Below, in pieces: positions 43,610-53,314 of a stretch of DNA of 64,000 nt. This stretch comes from Lachnospiraceae bacterium. Its GTDB lineage: Bacteria; Bacillota; Clostridia; Lachnospirales; Lachnospiraceae. Each line of letters starts with the position of its first letter. Position 1 is the first letter of the stretch. The notes below the pieces were generated by a model. The model ran no database searches, was not told the DNA's origin, and was given only the letters and a program-made list of their open reading frames with translations. The stretch lies in assembly GCA_004556655.1 (NCBI GenBank), contig SFGF01000021.1, positions 24,627 to 88,626 of the forward strand, given 5' to 3'. The position numbers and the translations under genes are program-made.

Positions 43610-44791
43610 ATGTCACTGAGCCTTGGAGAAATCTATCACGCCACCAGAAATCAGTACCGGCTTACACTGGCAGCCGGGGAGGGCGGACTTTCACGTATCA
43701 TGAGTTGGGTATACGTATCCGAAGATATCAATACCAGTGATTTTCTGTGTGGTGGTGAGCTTATCATCACAACCGGCATCTGTTATAAAGGTCCGGACTG
43801 GCTTTTTCAATATATAGAAAAACTGATTGCCCGCAATACCTGCGGACTGATTATCAATACCGGAAAATATATTGCTCAGGATGACATCACAGATGAAATC
43901 CGTAATTTGTGCTGCGAACATGACTTTCCACTATTTCTAATGCCGTGGGAAATACACATCTACAATATTACCCATGATTACTATAACCGGATTTTTCTTG
44001 AGAATCAGACAGATTCATCCATAACAGAAGCTCTTCTTCACATTATTCGGAAAGATCATCGTCTCAGAGAAAGTATCGATATTCTGGAACAGTTTCAGCT
44101 TCCTGAAGAATCCTCCTATACCGTGTGTGCTCTCCAACTTCCTGCTTTTTATCTGGAATCGGACACTTCACGTAAACATCTGCAGATGATTATAGAAACT
44201 CTGATGAAACAGTGTTCACTCACTCTTTTTCTTGTATCTTACAGAAACAATCTGCTCCTGATTGGACACGAACAGAATATGACCGTCCTTCGTGATTTTC
44301 TTACTCAGCTTATCAGACATCTGGAAACAATGGTTGGAAAAGAGAATTATTCTGTGGGAATCGGTAAAACAGTTCATCACCTGGGCAGCCTGGAAGAAAG
44401 CTACAACAGTACTTTTGTGGCGCTCACACTGGGGCAGTTTCACCGGAAAACGATTTATTCTTTTGAAGAAATGGGATTTTTTCAGATTTTATTTGCAGTA
44501 AATGACCGTGAAATACTTTCACATTATGTAGAAGCTAATCTGGGAAATATGCTTGCTTATGACAGGGATAATCACACGGAATATACGGGAACACTGCGTC
44601 ATTATCTACTGGAAAATGGCAGTATCCAGGCAATTGCTGCCCGGATGTTCTGCCATCGCAACACCATCAACTACAGACTCCGGATTCTCAGGGAGAATTT
44701 TGGTCTGGATCTGGATGATTACCAGACGCGCTTTCGATTTATGACAGCATTTGCTGTAAAAGAATATCTGGATCTGATTGCCAAGGATTAA
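43610..44791 (+). CDS. PucR-family transcriptional regulator
   Basis: A 393-residue regulator. An N-terminal PucR-like domain (LGEIYHATRNQYRLTLAAGEGGLSRIMSWVYVSEDINTSDFL; ELIITTGICYKG) leads to a GGDEF-like/CdaR middle and a C-terminal PucR helix-turn-helix (ALRHYLLENGSIQAIAARMFCHRNTINYRLRILRENFG-like, seen as LRHYLLENGSIQ). I start it at ATG 43610 with AGGGGGAA upstream. It is divergent from gabT and convergent, with a small overlap, to the dehydrogenase gene. PucR proteins activate purine or GABA use in Gram-positives, so it probably controls this pair. Confidence 0.9.
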   Translation: MSLSLGEIYHATRNQYRLTLAAGEGGLSRIMSWVYVSEDINTSDFLCGGELIITTGICYKGPDWLFQYIEKLIARNTCGLIINTGKYIAQDDITDEIRNLCCEHDFPLFLMPWEIHIYNITHDYYNRIFLENQTDSSITEALLHIIRKDHRLRESIDILEQFQLPEESSYTVCALQLPAFYLESDTSRKHLQMIIETLMKQCSLTLFLVSYRNNLLLIGHEQNMTVLRDFLTQLIRHLETMVGKENYSVGIGKTVHHLGSLEESYNSTFVALTLGQFHRKTIYSFEEMGFFQILFAVNDREILSHYVEANLGNMLAYDRDNHTEYTGTLRHYLLENGSIQAIAARMFCHRNTINYRLRILRENFGLDLDDYQTRFRFMTAFAVKEYLDLIAKD

Positions 44792-45900
44792 TACAATTTC
44801 TGATATATATCCATTACAGTATCCCGGTCCAGTTCCACATAATTGTTTGCCATCAGACGCCCCTGCTGGGTCATAACGATATCTGTGTATTCTTCCAGAT
44901 CCTCTTTGACTACTCCATACTCATGCAGTGCTTTCAGAGGTATCAGATGATTCATCAGTTTTTCCAGTTCTTCGTATACACTTTCTGTACTGCAAGACAG
45001 GATCTCTGCCAGATATTCATTCAGCTCTTTGATGGCACCATTTGGATCTATGCTCATGTAAGTTTTAAACACACCCGCGAACATGGCATAATTAGCTTCC
45101 CCGTGTGGTACATGGTGTGCCGCACCCAGAGGATAGCTCATGGCATGAACCGCAGCACATCCTGCATTGCCGAAAGCGATCCCCGCATAGGTACTGGCAA
45201 GCAAAAGATCTCCAAGCAATGGTTTTCTTGCTTCCTCCCCGTCTTTTGCAATTACCTGATATGCTTCCAGAATCAGTTTCATCGCCTGTCTGGAATACAT
45301 TTTTGAAAATGCACTGGCTTTGGGAGAAAGATAGGATTCCACAGAATGAATAAACGCATCAATGGAACTTGTTGCAAAGAACCGGAAAGGCAGTTCTTTC
45401 AATAATTCCGGAATCAATACCGCCTCATCAGCAAAGAGAGCCTCCTGAGCCAGTCCTTTTTTCGTATGGATGGTTGTCAGTTCAAGAATGGAAATATTGG
45501 TCACTTCGCTTCCTGTACCACAGGTTGTGGGCACAAGAATCAGTTCTTTTTCCTTTTCTGCCGGTATCTTTCCTTCATAGAGTTCCACAACCGGGGAAGT
45601 AACTTTCAGTGCAAACAGTTTTGCCACATCCAGAATTGTTCCTCCGCCTACAGCGATTACTCTTTTATAATTCTTATCAATGTCTTTATAAATGCCTTCC
45701 ACCATCAAATCAGTAGGTTCGCCGGAACCATATTTTCGATAATTGACTACCTGTGCTCCCCGGGTCAATCCATCAAAATAACGGCTGTACGTTCCATTAC
45801 TTACAAACAGCAGATCACCTGCTCCGATTTTATATGTTTCGCAGAATTCTTTCACCGTGTCCATCATAACGATTTCCGGCTGTAATCTGAATTTCTTCAT
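44788..45900 (-). CDS. 4hbD: 4-hydroxybutyrate dehydrogenase (iron-containing alcohol dehydrogenase)
   Basis: A 370-residue group III alcohol dehydrogenase: GGGTILDVAKLFAL (NAD-binding), LILVPTTCGTGSEVTNISI, and the metal-binding histidine region GCAAVHAMSYPLGAAHHVPHGEANYAMF. It closely follows my memory of the Clostridium kluyveri 4HbD sequence (same length, same blocks such as PTTCGTGSEVTN and HVPHGEANY). It reduces succinate semialdehyde to 4-hydroxybutyrate, disposing of reductant in GABA fermentation. AGGAG lies before the ATG. Confidence 0.88.
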   Translation of the reverse strand: MKKFRLQPEIVMMDTVKEFCETYKIGAGDLLFVSNGTYSRYFDGLTRGAQVVNYRKYGSGEPTDLMVEGIYKDIDKNYKRVIAVGGGTILDVAKLFALKVTSPVVELYEGKIPAEKEKELILVPTTCGTGSEVTNISILELTTIHTKKGLAQEALFADEAVLIPELLKELPFRFFATSSIDAFIHSVESYLSPKASAFSKMYSRQAMKLILEAYQVIAKDGEEARKPLLGDLLLASTYAGIAFGNAGCAAVHAMSYPLGAAHHVPHGEANYAMFAGVFKTYMSIDPNGAIKELNEYLAEILSCSTESVYEELEKLMNHLIPLKALHEYGVVKEDLEEYTDIVMTQQGRLMANNYVELDRDTVMDIYQKLY

Positions 45901-46014
45901 CGGTCACTTCTCCTTTATCCTCATATTCAAGTATGCCTCTTATTATTCACCCTATTGTCTCACGCTGAGAAGAAAACAGATATATTTTTCACGCATAAAA
46001 ATCATTTCATTCGC

Positions 46015-47634
46015 TTATGCTGAAAGCACAACCCTATCCAGAGTTTTTCTCACCGCTCCCACACCTGCTGTCATTTCTCTGAAGTATCCGCAAACCATAT
46101 CTGCCATTCCCACTTCGTAAAGATTTACCCCAAAAATCTTTTTATCCTCCAGAATTGGTCTGAGTATTGTTTCCACATCATTTTTTACACCCAGTTTACA
46201 TTTTGTCATAATGGGGCACAGGGTACTCAGCATCGGATCCGGACTGAGTTCAAATGCATTTCCATTGTCATCCACTGCCATCAGATAACGCAGCCATCCT
46301 GCAAACACCAGCGGAATCAGTTTCAATTCTTTCACATCCAGCTCATCCGAAGCTACATATGCTTTGATTGTCTCCCCAAAACGAATGGCAAGCTTCTGGG
46401 ATGTATCTGTGGCAATTCGCTGTGGCGTATCCGGCATAAAGGGATTCGGAATCCGTACATTCAGAACGGTATCAATAAATTCTTTCGGATTAAGGACTAC
46501 AGGATCAATAACTACAGGAAGTCCTTCTCTATATCCTACACCTTCCACCAGTTTTCTTAAAGTGGCATCCTGCATTTCTTTTGATATTCTGTCATATCCC
46601 AGCACACACCCAAACACTGCCAGCGTTGTATGCAGCGGATTCAGGCAGGTACAAACTTTCATCGTCTCTACTTTGTCCACAGTTTCCCGTGCAGTAAAAA
46701 TAAGACCACCTTTTTCCAGTTCCGGTCTTCTGTTTGGAAATGCATCCTCAATTACCAGATACTGGCATTCTTCCGCATTCACATACGGTGCAATATGTGT
46801 CCCTCTGGCTGTCACGATTGGTTCCAAACCTTCAATGTGATCAGCTTCCAGATTTTTCTCAACCATACGATCCGGTCTCGGTGTTATTTTATCAATCATG
46901 GACCATGGAAACGTTACCTTCTGCGAATCTTCAATATATTCTTTGAAACCAGGTTCCGTCAGTCCCCGCTGACACCAGCTTTCTGCAAAAGCAGATACTG
47001 CACGATACAGCTTTGTTCCATTATGAGAGCAGTTATCCATACTTACCATGGCAATCGGTCTGGCTCCTGCAAGATAACGTGCGTAAAGAAAAGATGTGAT
47101 CTTTCCCATATAACTCACCGGCTTTTCAGGTCCCACTTGAAAATCTTTTTCCACTTCCGGCAGACGGGTGCCATCCGCTTTCACAAGGCTGTATCCTTTT
47201 TCAGTGATTGTAAAACTTGCTATCTGAAGAGAATCTTCCGTAAAGATTTCTTTCAATCGTACAAAATCTTTCTCATATCCGGCATCCATAGTCAGAGATT
47301 CTGCCACACTCCCCACAACTGTTTTCTCAATGTTTCCATCTGCTTTCAGTGTTACCAGAATTGAAAAATTATCATGTGGCTGATTCAGTTTCTCCACCGC
47401 TTCATGACCTGCCACTGCAATCAATCCCCGATCCAGTGTCCCATCATTTAACAGACTTTCTACTACATTTGCCTGAAATGCCCGGAAAATATTGCCTGCA
47501 CCAAAGTGGATCCAGTACGGATTTTCTCTGGTTGCTCTCACCATAGCTTCATGATCATACTGAGGCAATTTGTATCCCGCCTCTTCCCACTCTTTTTTTC
47601 CATTCATCAGGCCCTGTTCATTTAACTGAATCAT
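46015..47634 (-). CDS. Mannitol dehydrogenase-family protein, probable fructuronate reductase
   Basis: A 539-residue long-chain polyol dehydrogenase. N-terminal HFGAGNIFRAFQANVVESLL is the NAD-binding region; DKITPRPD, VTARGTHIAPYV and the catalytic-domain block VCTCLNPLHTTLAVFGCVLGY follow. The length and this block match UxuB-type fructuronate reductases (reducing fructuronate to mannonate with NADH) better than mannitol or altronate enzymes, but no other uxu gene is adjacent. Single gene with its own GAGAGG site. Confidence 0.8.
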   Translation of the reverse strand: MIQLNEQGLMNGKKEWEEAGYKLPQYDHEAMVRATRENPYWIHFGAGNIFRAFQANVVESLLNDGTLDRGLIAVAGHEAVEKLNQPHDNFSILVTLKADGNIEKTVVGSVAESLTMDAGYEKDFVRLKEIFTEDSLQIASFTITEKGYSLVKADGTRLPEVEKDFQVGPEKPVSYMGKITSFLYARYLAGARPIAMVSMDNCSHNGTKLYRAVSAFAESWCQRGLTEPGFKEYIEDSQKVTFPWSMIDKITPRPDRMVEKNLEADHIEGLEPIVTARGTHIAPYVNAEECQYLVIEDAFPNRRPELEKGGLIFTARETVDKVETMKVCTCLNPLHTTLAVFGCVLGYDRISKEMQDATLRKLVEGVGYREGLPVVIDPVVLNPKEFIDTVLNVRIPNPFMPDTPQRIATDTSQKLAIRFGETIKAYVASDELDVKELKLIPLVFAGWLRYLMAVDDNGNAFELSPDPMLSTLCPIMTKCKLGVKNDVETILRPILEDKKIFGVNLYEVGMADMVCGYFREMTAGVGAVRKTLDRVVLSA

Positions 47635-47761
47635 CTTCGTTTTTCCTCTCTTTCATTTTTCAAAAACTGTATCATCTGCTTTACTGTATGCTTAAATTAT
47701 ACCTGGTTTTCCAGAAAATACCATTGAGAGGATTGTTGTACACATTGTAAATATTGTTGTA

Positions 47762-48110
47762 TCATTCACTTTTTGGTATCCTGTACTTGTTTTTAATATT
47801 GAGCATGGTCAATGCAATGGAAAACAGTACGATTCCTGTAGCTCCAAAAATACTGAACCAAAGTATCACGTTTGTTTGATCTCCCGTATTCACCTTATTT
47901 TTTTCCGGTATTTCCGGCAGACGCCGTTTGTTTTGCCGTACCAGCATTAGCATTGCTATTAGTAACAGTTGTAACGGTGTTTTCTGTTTTTGTTTTATCT
48001 ACCGATGCCGTCTCAACGATTTTATATTCCTTACATTCAGCTGTCTTTTCCCCTGTTTCTGTACAGGAAGCTCCTTCTTCACTTTATGGATTTCTCTCAT
48101 TTTGCAATCA
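47762..48110 (-). pseudogene. Decayed C-terminus of a cell-surface (sortase-type) protein
   Basis: Three reading frames on the minus strand together resemble one surface protein. One frame gives SCTETGEKTAECKEYKIVE, like the repeated domain of Lachnospiraceae surface proteins, then TASVDKTKTENTVTTVTNSNANAGTAKQT and a stop. A shift then gives VNTGDQTNVILWFSIFGATGIVLFSIALTML plus a basic end, the classic C-terminal wall-anchor helix of sortase substrates. At least two frameshifts and no start remain. Confidence 0.7.
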
Positions 48111-48266
48111 TCCTCCCTCCTCAAACATTTTTCTTGTCACATAAAATCTAATATTTATTACCTAAATATCTCTTTTCATCTGACATTATGCCAAGTATAT
48201 CCAATTAAATCAATTATTTCATATAAAAATATACTTTACAATATATCAAAAAGTGAGGTATATACC

Positions 48267-48581
48267 ATGTACAATGAATTATTCAGTCAACGTCTAACTG
48301 AGTTGCGACAGCAAAAAGGCGTTTCTGCAAGAGATATGAGTCTGTCCCTGGGGCAGAATCCCGGATATATCAACAATATCGAAAACAAAAACAATCTTCC
48401 GTCTATGACTGTTTTCTTCTATATCTGTGAATATCTTGATATTACGCCACAGGAATTCTTCGATTTTGAAGTTCATATGCCAAACGAAATGAATATACTG
48501 ATTGAAAATTCTAAAAAATTAAATAAAGACGATTTTTCTCATATATCAGCCATCGTCAAATCACTTGCCCACAAAAAATAG
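48267..48581 (+). CDS. XRE-family helix-turn-helix regulator
   Basis: A 104-residue protein whose N-terminal two-thirds is a Cro/CI helix-turn-helix (LTELRQQKGVSARDMSLSLGQNPGYINNIENKNNLPSMTVFFYICEYLDITPQEFF). The short C-terminal tail has no known domain. GTGAGG lies before the ATG. It stands alone; small orphan XRE regulators of this type are common in the Lachnospiraceae and targets are unknown. Confidence 0.85.
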   Translation: MYNELFSQRLTELRQQKGVSARDMSLSLGQNPGYINNIENKNNLPSMTVFFYICEYLDITPQEFFDFEVHMPNEMNILIENSKKLNKDDFSHISAIVKSLAHKK

Positions 48582-48602
48582 AAAATACTTTATAATCAAC
48601 AA

Positions 48603-48652
48603 AAAAGAGACTCTATGGAGAAGCATAACATCCTCTCACATACAGTCTCTTT
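48603..48652. terminator. Bidirectional terminator between XRE and nuclease genes
   Basis: AAAAGAGACT and AGTCTCTTTT arms close a hairpin between two convergent genes. Tails on both strands are A/T-rich. Confidence 0.75.
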
Positions 48653-48676
48653 TATTTCTCAAAACTACTTAGAGTA

Positions 48677-49579
48677 CTAATCCATTCCGTATTCTTTTAT
48701 GATTTTTTCTACTTCCTCCGGAGTTTCTTCCAGTTCTTGTGCAATCTCCAAAATATTTTTTCCCTTTTTTACTTTTTTGCGAATCAGTTCTACTAATTTT
48801 TCTTTCATCCCACGAATTGTTCCGGTTTCGATTCCTTTTTCGATTCCATCCTCATAAGCCTCTTCTCTTTGTACTTCAATATCCAGATCATAATCATACT
48901 CTGCTATCAGCATATTTAACACCTCACTTCCCTTCCTCTCCAGATATTCTTTCAGGATTCCTCTTTTGATACATTCATCAATTGCCTTTCTAAAATATTC
49001 CTGCTCCCCGGCTTCCTTATGTTTTCTTTCTATCTCTACAAATTCACTGTATTCCCTTAACACCGAACACTTTTTAAGGATTTCATGATTTTCCTTATGA
49101 TTGATATTGATCACTTTTACAGTTAATTCTAACATCGGGTCATCGGTCTGTAATAAATACGCATCTGACAACCGCAGAATTTTCTCTTTTCCCCATGTCT
49201 CTTTCCCGTTATAAAATGTATAAAACTCCGGTTGTGGAAGTTTCCGCATCTTTTTCTTATACCGTTCCCTAACCGGCACGATTTTTTCGTAGGCTCTGCC
49301 CACATACATCAGACTTCTGAGCGGCATATTTTCATTAATAGATGACTGATGTTCTCCGAACACCATAACCTTTCCATCCACTCCAAACGAAATATCATTC
49401 TGAAAGTTCATATATACAACATTTTCCACTCTGATCTTTTCTACCTTTGTTCCTTCCGGTAATGGTTCATCGTGCAGTGCATTATACAGTGCAATATCAT
49501 TTTTCTCCGCAGATTCATCCTCATAGAATAAATCCACAAACACACTGTTTTTATACTTTCTGTTTTCTTTTTCTTCCAT
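48677..49579 (-). CDS. Rpn/PD-(D/E)XK nuclease-family transposase-like protein
   Basis: A 300-residue protein of the Rpn family (recombination-promoting nuclease). The N-terminal domain begins YKNSVFVDLFYEDESAEKNDIALYNALH and carries VDGKVMVFGEHQSSINENMPLRSLMYVGRAYE, where an Asp...EHQ motif replaces the nuclease D...ExK. The C-terminal region has short charged repeats (EDGIEKGIETGTIRGMKEKLVELIRKK) and ends in a helix-turn-helix-like EIAQELEETPEEVEKIIKE. I start it at MEEKEN (49579), preceded by GGAAAGGAAGCC. Usually several copies per genome. Confidence 0.82.
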   Translation of the reverse strand: MEEKENRKYKNSVFVDLFYEDESAEKNDIALYNALHDEPLPEGTKVEKIRVENVVYMNFQNDISFGVDGKVMVFGEHQSSINENMPLRSLMYVGRAYEKIVPVRERYKKKMRKLPQPEFYTFYNGKETWGKEKILRLSDAYLLQTDDPMLELTVKVININHKENHEILKKCSVLREYSEFVEIERKHKEAGEQEYFRKAIDECIKRGILKEYLERKGSEVLNMLIAEYDYDLDIEVQREEAYEDGIEKGIETGTIRGMKEKLVELIRKKVKKGKNILEIAQELEETPEEVEKIIKEYGMD

Positions 49580-50336
49580 AGGCTTCCTTTCCGGGTTGTT
49601 TACCGCAGAAAGATACAACCATACTTTCAAAAAACAGAAGTTTGAAAGACATGCATAATCTTCAGCGGAAAACTTCCCTGTTGATTTGATTCTTGATGAA
49701 TTCGGGATGATTTTCCCTGAGTGACGGCATCTCGCCGAAGACAGGTATCTGCTCTTTGTCAAACACCTCAAATATGTTTTTTGTTATTATAATGTATTTA
49801 TTTGCATTTATCAACTATTTTTTAATAAAACAGATTTTTTATCCGCTACTTTTGCAAAGAAGGCTCTTCCGGCAGATAGGATATTCCAAAATCAAGATTC
49901 TATTTTTCTAACTTATGGAGTTTGCGTCTATATGGTAAGATTTTCAGATATATATCTGTAAAAAAATAAGTAAAAATGATGATTTGCATTAAAATGAGCA
50001 GATAGAAACATGCATTATTAGAGATATCGATGAAAAAAACATTCTGAATAAGCTGTTTTTGGCAGATAGTCTTTCGCTTATTCAAACTTCTCGCTGAAAT
50101 AATGATATTTTTCTTCTGAAATCCAGCAGATAGGCAAAGAAATTCATAAACTTCTATCTTATCCTCTTTTGTTTTTTCATCGATATAGTAATTATTTCAA
50201 TGAACTATCCGCCAGAAATGTTTCTCACATCAAATCATTTGATGTTTTCATAATGAAATCAAATGATTTGATGTTGAAACCAGACAAAACACAAGGATAT
50301 CCGACAGCCTCTCCCCGATTTCAAGGGGCTGCTATC
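49580..50336. other. Gene-poor stretch with degenerate repeats
   Basis: About 750 bp without an RBS-led gene. GCAGATAG occurs at 49872, 49998, 50062 and 50126; the last two units also share AAACTTCT 22 nt on, so a weak 64-bp periodicity exists. At 50230-50273 ATCAAATCATTTGATG is followed 14 nt later by its inverted mate, giving a strong AT-rich hairpin. It may be decayed coding repeat DNA. Confidence 0.4.
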
Positions 50337-52859
50337 TTACTGTACTTCCAGTACTTTATAATCCTGATCCTCCACGGTCTTTTTCAGTACCTCATTGGCA
50401 ATCTCAGTGTTCAGTTTTACTACAGCTGTTCCCGCCTCATGGCTTACTAAAGCCTCATCTACCTGCGGAAGTGCTTCCAGGCATTTTTTTACTCTCGCCT
50501 CACAGTGTCCGCACATCATACCTTCGATTTTCATTGTCTTTTCCATTTCTTTTACCTCAGCTTTCTTTTTATTCTTTATTTTTTTATCTTTACTTGCATC
50601 ATAAATATGACACAGGTTAAGTCTCAGCGCATTGGTTACCACGCAAAAGCTCGACAGGCTCATAGCAGCCGCTCCAAACATGGGATTCAGTTTCCATCCC
50701 AAAAACGGAATCCAGACTCCTGCCGCCAGCGGAATTCCAATTACATTATAGAAGAAAGCCCAGAATAGATTTTCATTAATATTCTTCAATGTTGCCCGGC
50801 TCAATCGAATAGCTGCCGGAACATCACTCAATCTGCTTTTCATCAGCACTACATCGGCCGCATCAATGGCAATATCTGTTCCTGCTCCAATGGCAATCCC
50901 TACATCTGCTCTCGTAAGTGCAGGGGCGTCATTGATTCCGTCACCCACCATAGCTACTTTTCCTTTTTTCTTCAGGTTTCGGATCACATTTTCTTTTCCT
51001 TCCGGCAGTACTCCCGCAATCACTTCATCCACACCGGCTTGCTTTCCGATTGCTTTCGCCGTGCGTTCATTATCACCGGTAAGCATCACCACTTTAATTC
51101 CCATATTCTGCAGTTCTTTTACCGCCTGGGGACTGTCTTCTTTGATCATATCGGCAACCGCAATAATTCCTAACAATTTCCCATCTTTTGCAAAGAAAAG
51201 CGGTGTTTTCCCTTCCTCTGACAGTACTTCTGACTTTTCTTTTATACTCTGTGATATTTCTGACTTTTCACTTACAAATTTGTAATTGCCGCCAATCAAA
51301 GTACTGCCATCCAGTACCGCCGAAAGACCATTGCCCGGCAATGCAGTAAAATCTGTCACTTCTCCCACTGCAATATCTTTATTTTTTCCATAAGCGATAA
51401 TAGCTCCCGCAAGTGGGTGTTCGCTTTTTTGTTCCAATGCATACGCATGGAAAAGTAATTCCTTTTCACTAATACCCCCTACAGGTATTACATCTGTTAC
51501 TTTTGGTTCACCACCGGTGATCGTGCCTGTCTTATCCAGTGCCACGATTTGTGTTCTGCCGGTTTCCTCCAATGACACTGCAGTCTTAAACATAATACCG
51601 TTTTTGGCTCCCATTCCGTTGCCCACCATAATGGCAACCGGCGTGGCAAGCCCCAGTGCGCAGGGACAGCTGATTACCAGCACTGAAATTCCTCTGGCCA
51701 GTGCAAATCCCAGACTTTCTCCCGCAAGCAGCCATACAATAATTGTCACCACAGCAATTGCAATCACTGCGGGCACAAACACACCGGAAACCTTGTCTGC
51801 AATCTTTGCAATCGGTGCCTTAGTCGCCGCCGCATCACTGACCATCTGGATAATCTGTGACAAAGTCGTATCTTCACCAACTCTGGAAGCCTGACACGTG
51901 AGAAATCCTGATTGATTCAACGTAGCTGCCGACACCGCATCGCCCGGTGCCTTATCCACAGGGATACTTTCTCCGGTAAGTGCAGCCTCATTGACCGCAC
52001 TGTTACCTTCAACAACAATTCCATCTACAGGGATATTCTCACCGGGCCGCACCACAAAGAAATCTCCCTTATTTACCTGCTCAATGGAAATCTCCGTCTC
52101 TACTCCATCCTGTAAAATCGTAGCCGTCTTCGGTGCCAGCTTCATCAGACTCTTCAGGGCATCTGTAGTCTTACCTTTCGAACGGGCTTCCAACATTTTC
52201 CCCACAGTGATCAGGGTAAGAATCATAGCCGCCGATTCAAAATAAAACTCATGCATATACGCCATGACACTTTCCATATTCCCTTTTACTTGGGCATCCG
52301 TCATAGCAAAAAGCGCATAGGTACTGTAAACAAATGCTGCTGTCGATCCCAGTGCCACCAACGTGTCCATATTCGGTGCCCTATGCCAGAGACTTTTATA
52401 TCCACTGATAAAAAACTTCTGATTGATTACCATAACCACTGCCGTTAAAAGAAGCTGTATAAGCCCCATGGCAATATGGTTATCCTGAAAAAATGCAGGC
52501 AAAGGCCACCCCCACATCATGTGCCCCATAGAAAAACACATAAGAACTGCCAGGAATCCCAACGATGCCAATAGCCTCTTCTTTAAAATTGGCGTTTCTC
52601 TGTCTGCCAGCAATTCTTCATCTCCAACAGTTTTGCCTGTTTGTCCGGCATTTGTCGTTTCACCTTTCCTGGACGCACCATAGCCCGCTTCTTCCACAGC
52701 TTTGATAATATCAGCTGCCGCTGCAGTTCCCTCCACACCCATGGAATTCGTCAGCAGACTGACAGAGCATGAAGTAACACCTTCCACTTTTGACACTGCT
52801 TTTTCCACTCTTGCACTGCAAGCCGCGCAGCTCATCCCCGTTACTGTATATTGTTCCAT
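50337..52859 (-). CDS. copA: Copper-exporting P-type ATPase with N- and C-terminal HMA domains
   Basis: An 840-residue P1B-1 ATPase. The N-terminal HMA has MSCAAC (Cys11, Cys14). Core: actuator TGES, membrane SCPCALG (CPC), phosphorylation site DKTGT, EHPLAG (HP) and GDGINDAPAL. After the last membrane helices and a Lys-rich linker (DKKIKNKKKAEVKEMEK) a second HMA (MKIEGMMCGHCEARVKKC) is fused at the C-terminus, looking like a captured CopZ chaperone. It exports Cu(I). Downstream of csoR. Confidence 0.96.
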   Translation of the reverse strand: MEQYTVTGMSCAACSARVEKAVSKVEGVTSCSVSLLTNSMGVEGTAAAADIIKAVEEAGYGASRKGETTNAGQTGKTVGDEELLADRETPILKKRLLASLGFLAVLMCFSMGHMMWGWPLPAFFQDNHIAMGLIQLLLTAVVMVINQKFFISGYKSLWHRAPNMDTLVALGSTAAFVYSTYALFAMTDAQVKGNMESVMAYMHEFYFESAAMILTLITVGKMLEARSKGKTTDALKSLMKLAPKTATILQDGVETEISIEQVNKGDFFVVRPGENIPVDGIVVEGNSAVNEAALTGESIPVDKAPGDAVSAATLNQSGFLTCQASRVGEDTTLSQIIQMVSDAAATKAPIAKIADKVSGVFVPAVIAIAVVTIIVWLLAGESLGFALARGISVLVISCPCALGLATPVAIMVGNGMGAKNGIMFKTAVSLEETGRTQIVALDKTGTITGGEPKVTDVIPVGGISEKELLFHAYALEQKSEHPLAGAIIAYGKNKDIAVGEVTDFTALPGNGLSAVLDGSTLIGGNYKFVSEKSEISQSIKEKSEVLSEEGKTPLFFAKDGKLLGIIAVADMIKEDSPQAVKELQNMGIKVVMLTGDNERTAKAIGKQAGVDEVIAGVLPEGKENVIRNLKKKGKVAMVGDGINDAPALTRADVGIAIGAGTDIAIDAADVVLMKSRLSDVPAAIRLSRATLKNINENLFWAFFYNVIGIPLAAGVWIPFLGWKLNPMFGAAAMSLSSFCVVTNALRLNLCHIYDASKDKKIKNKKKAEVKEMEKTMKIEGMMCGHCEARVKKCLEALPQVDEALVSHEAGTAVVKLNTEIANEVLKKTVEDQDYKVLEVQ

Positions 52860-52890
52860 TCTGACCTCCTGTCCACAACACTGATTGCGG

Positions 52891-53196
52891 TTATTTCATC
52901 AGTTTTTGAAGAATTTCCACCAATTCATCCACTGTTTCTTCTTTTCCCTCTCTTATATCATTCGTCACACATGTCTTTATATGATTCGCCAAAAGAACCT
53001 TATTAAAACTATTTAATGCCGCATTGGCTGCTGCCACCTGTACAAGGATATCTGTACAGTAAGCATTTTTTTCCACCATGCCTTTGATTCCACGGATCTG
53101 TCCCTCAATACGATTCAATCGGTGAATCAGATCTTTATATTCCTTTTCAGAACGTTCTTTTGTTTTGTGACAACAACATTCTTTTTGCTCATCCAT
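52891..53196 (-). CDS. csoR: CsoR-family copper-sensing repressor
   Basis: A 101-residue all-helical DUF156 repressor. It has the Cys-His-Cys Cu(I) site pattern (AYCTDILVQ; ANHIKTCVTNDI) and LIHRLNRIEGQIRGIKGM. The N-terminus adds a CCCHK cluster that could bind extra metal. GGGGGAACG lies before the ATG. It sits in an operon with copA under an operator matching CsoR sites. Confidence 0.95.
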   Translation of the reverse strand: MDEQKECCCHKTKERSEKEYKDLIHRLNRIEGQIRGIKGMVEKNAYCTDILVQVAAANAALNSFNKVLLANHIKTCVTNDIREGKEETVDELVEILQKLMK

Positions 53197-53223
53197 ATAT
53201 CGTTCCCCCTTTTCAGCATCATT

Positions 53224-53249
53224 ATATACCCCTACGGGGTATATTGCAA
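53224..53249 (-). promoter_or_regulatory. CsoR operator within the csoR-copA promoter
   Basis: The inverted repeat TATACCCC-TAC-GGGGTATA (53225-53243) matches the CsoR consensus. On the minus strand -35 TTGCAA (53244-53249), a 17-bp spacer made of the operator and -10 TATAAT follow, so repressor binding would exclude RNA polymerase until Cu(I) releases it. Confidence 0.93.
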
Positions 53250-53314
53250 GTACTAATTTTCTCTCTTGAACTATTCACCATATGGATGCTCATATCATTT
53301 CCCAGCAACCCCAT

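Noticed and set aside
47928..48266. Long N-terminal extension of the XRE regulator
   Set aside because: It is antisense to the surface-protein remnant; the ATG at 48267 has a GAGG site and matches the helix-turn-helix start.
49872..50133. CRISPR array
   Set aside because: Repeats share only about 8-16 nt, spacing is uneven and no cas gene is near.
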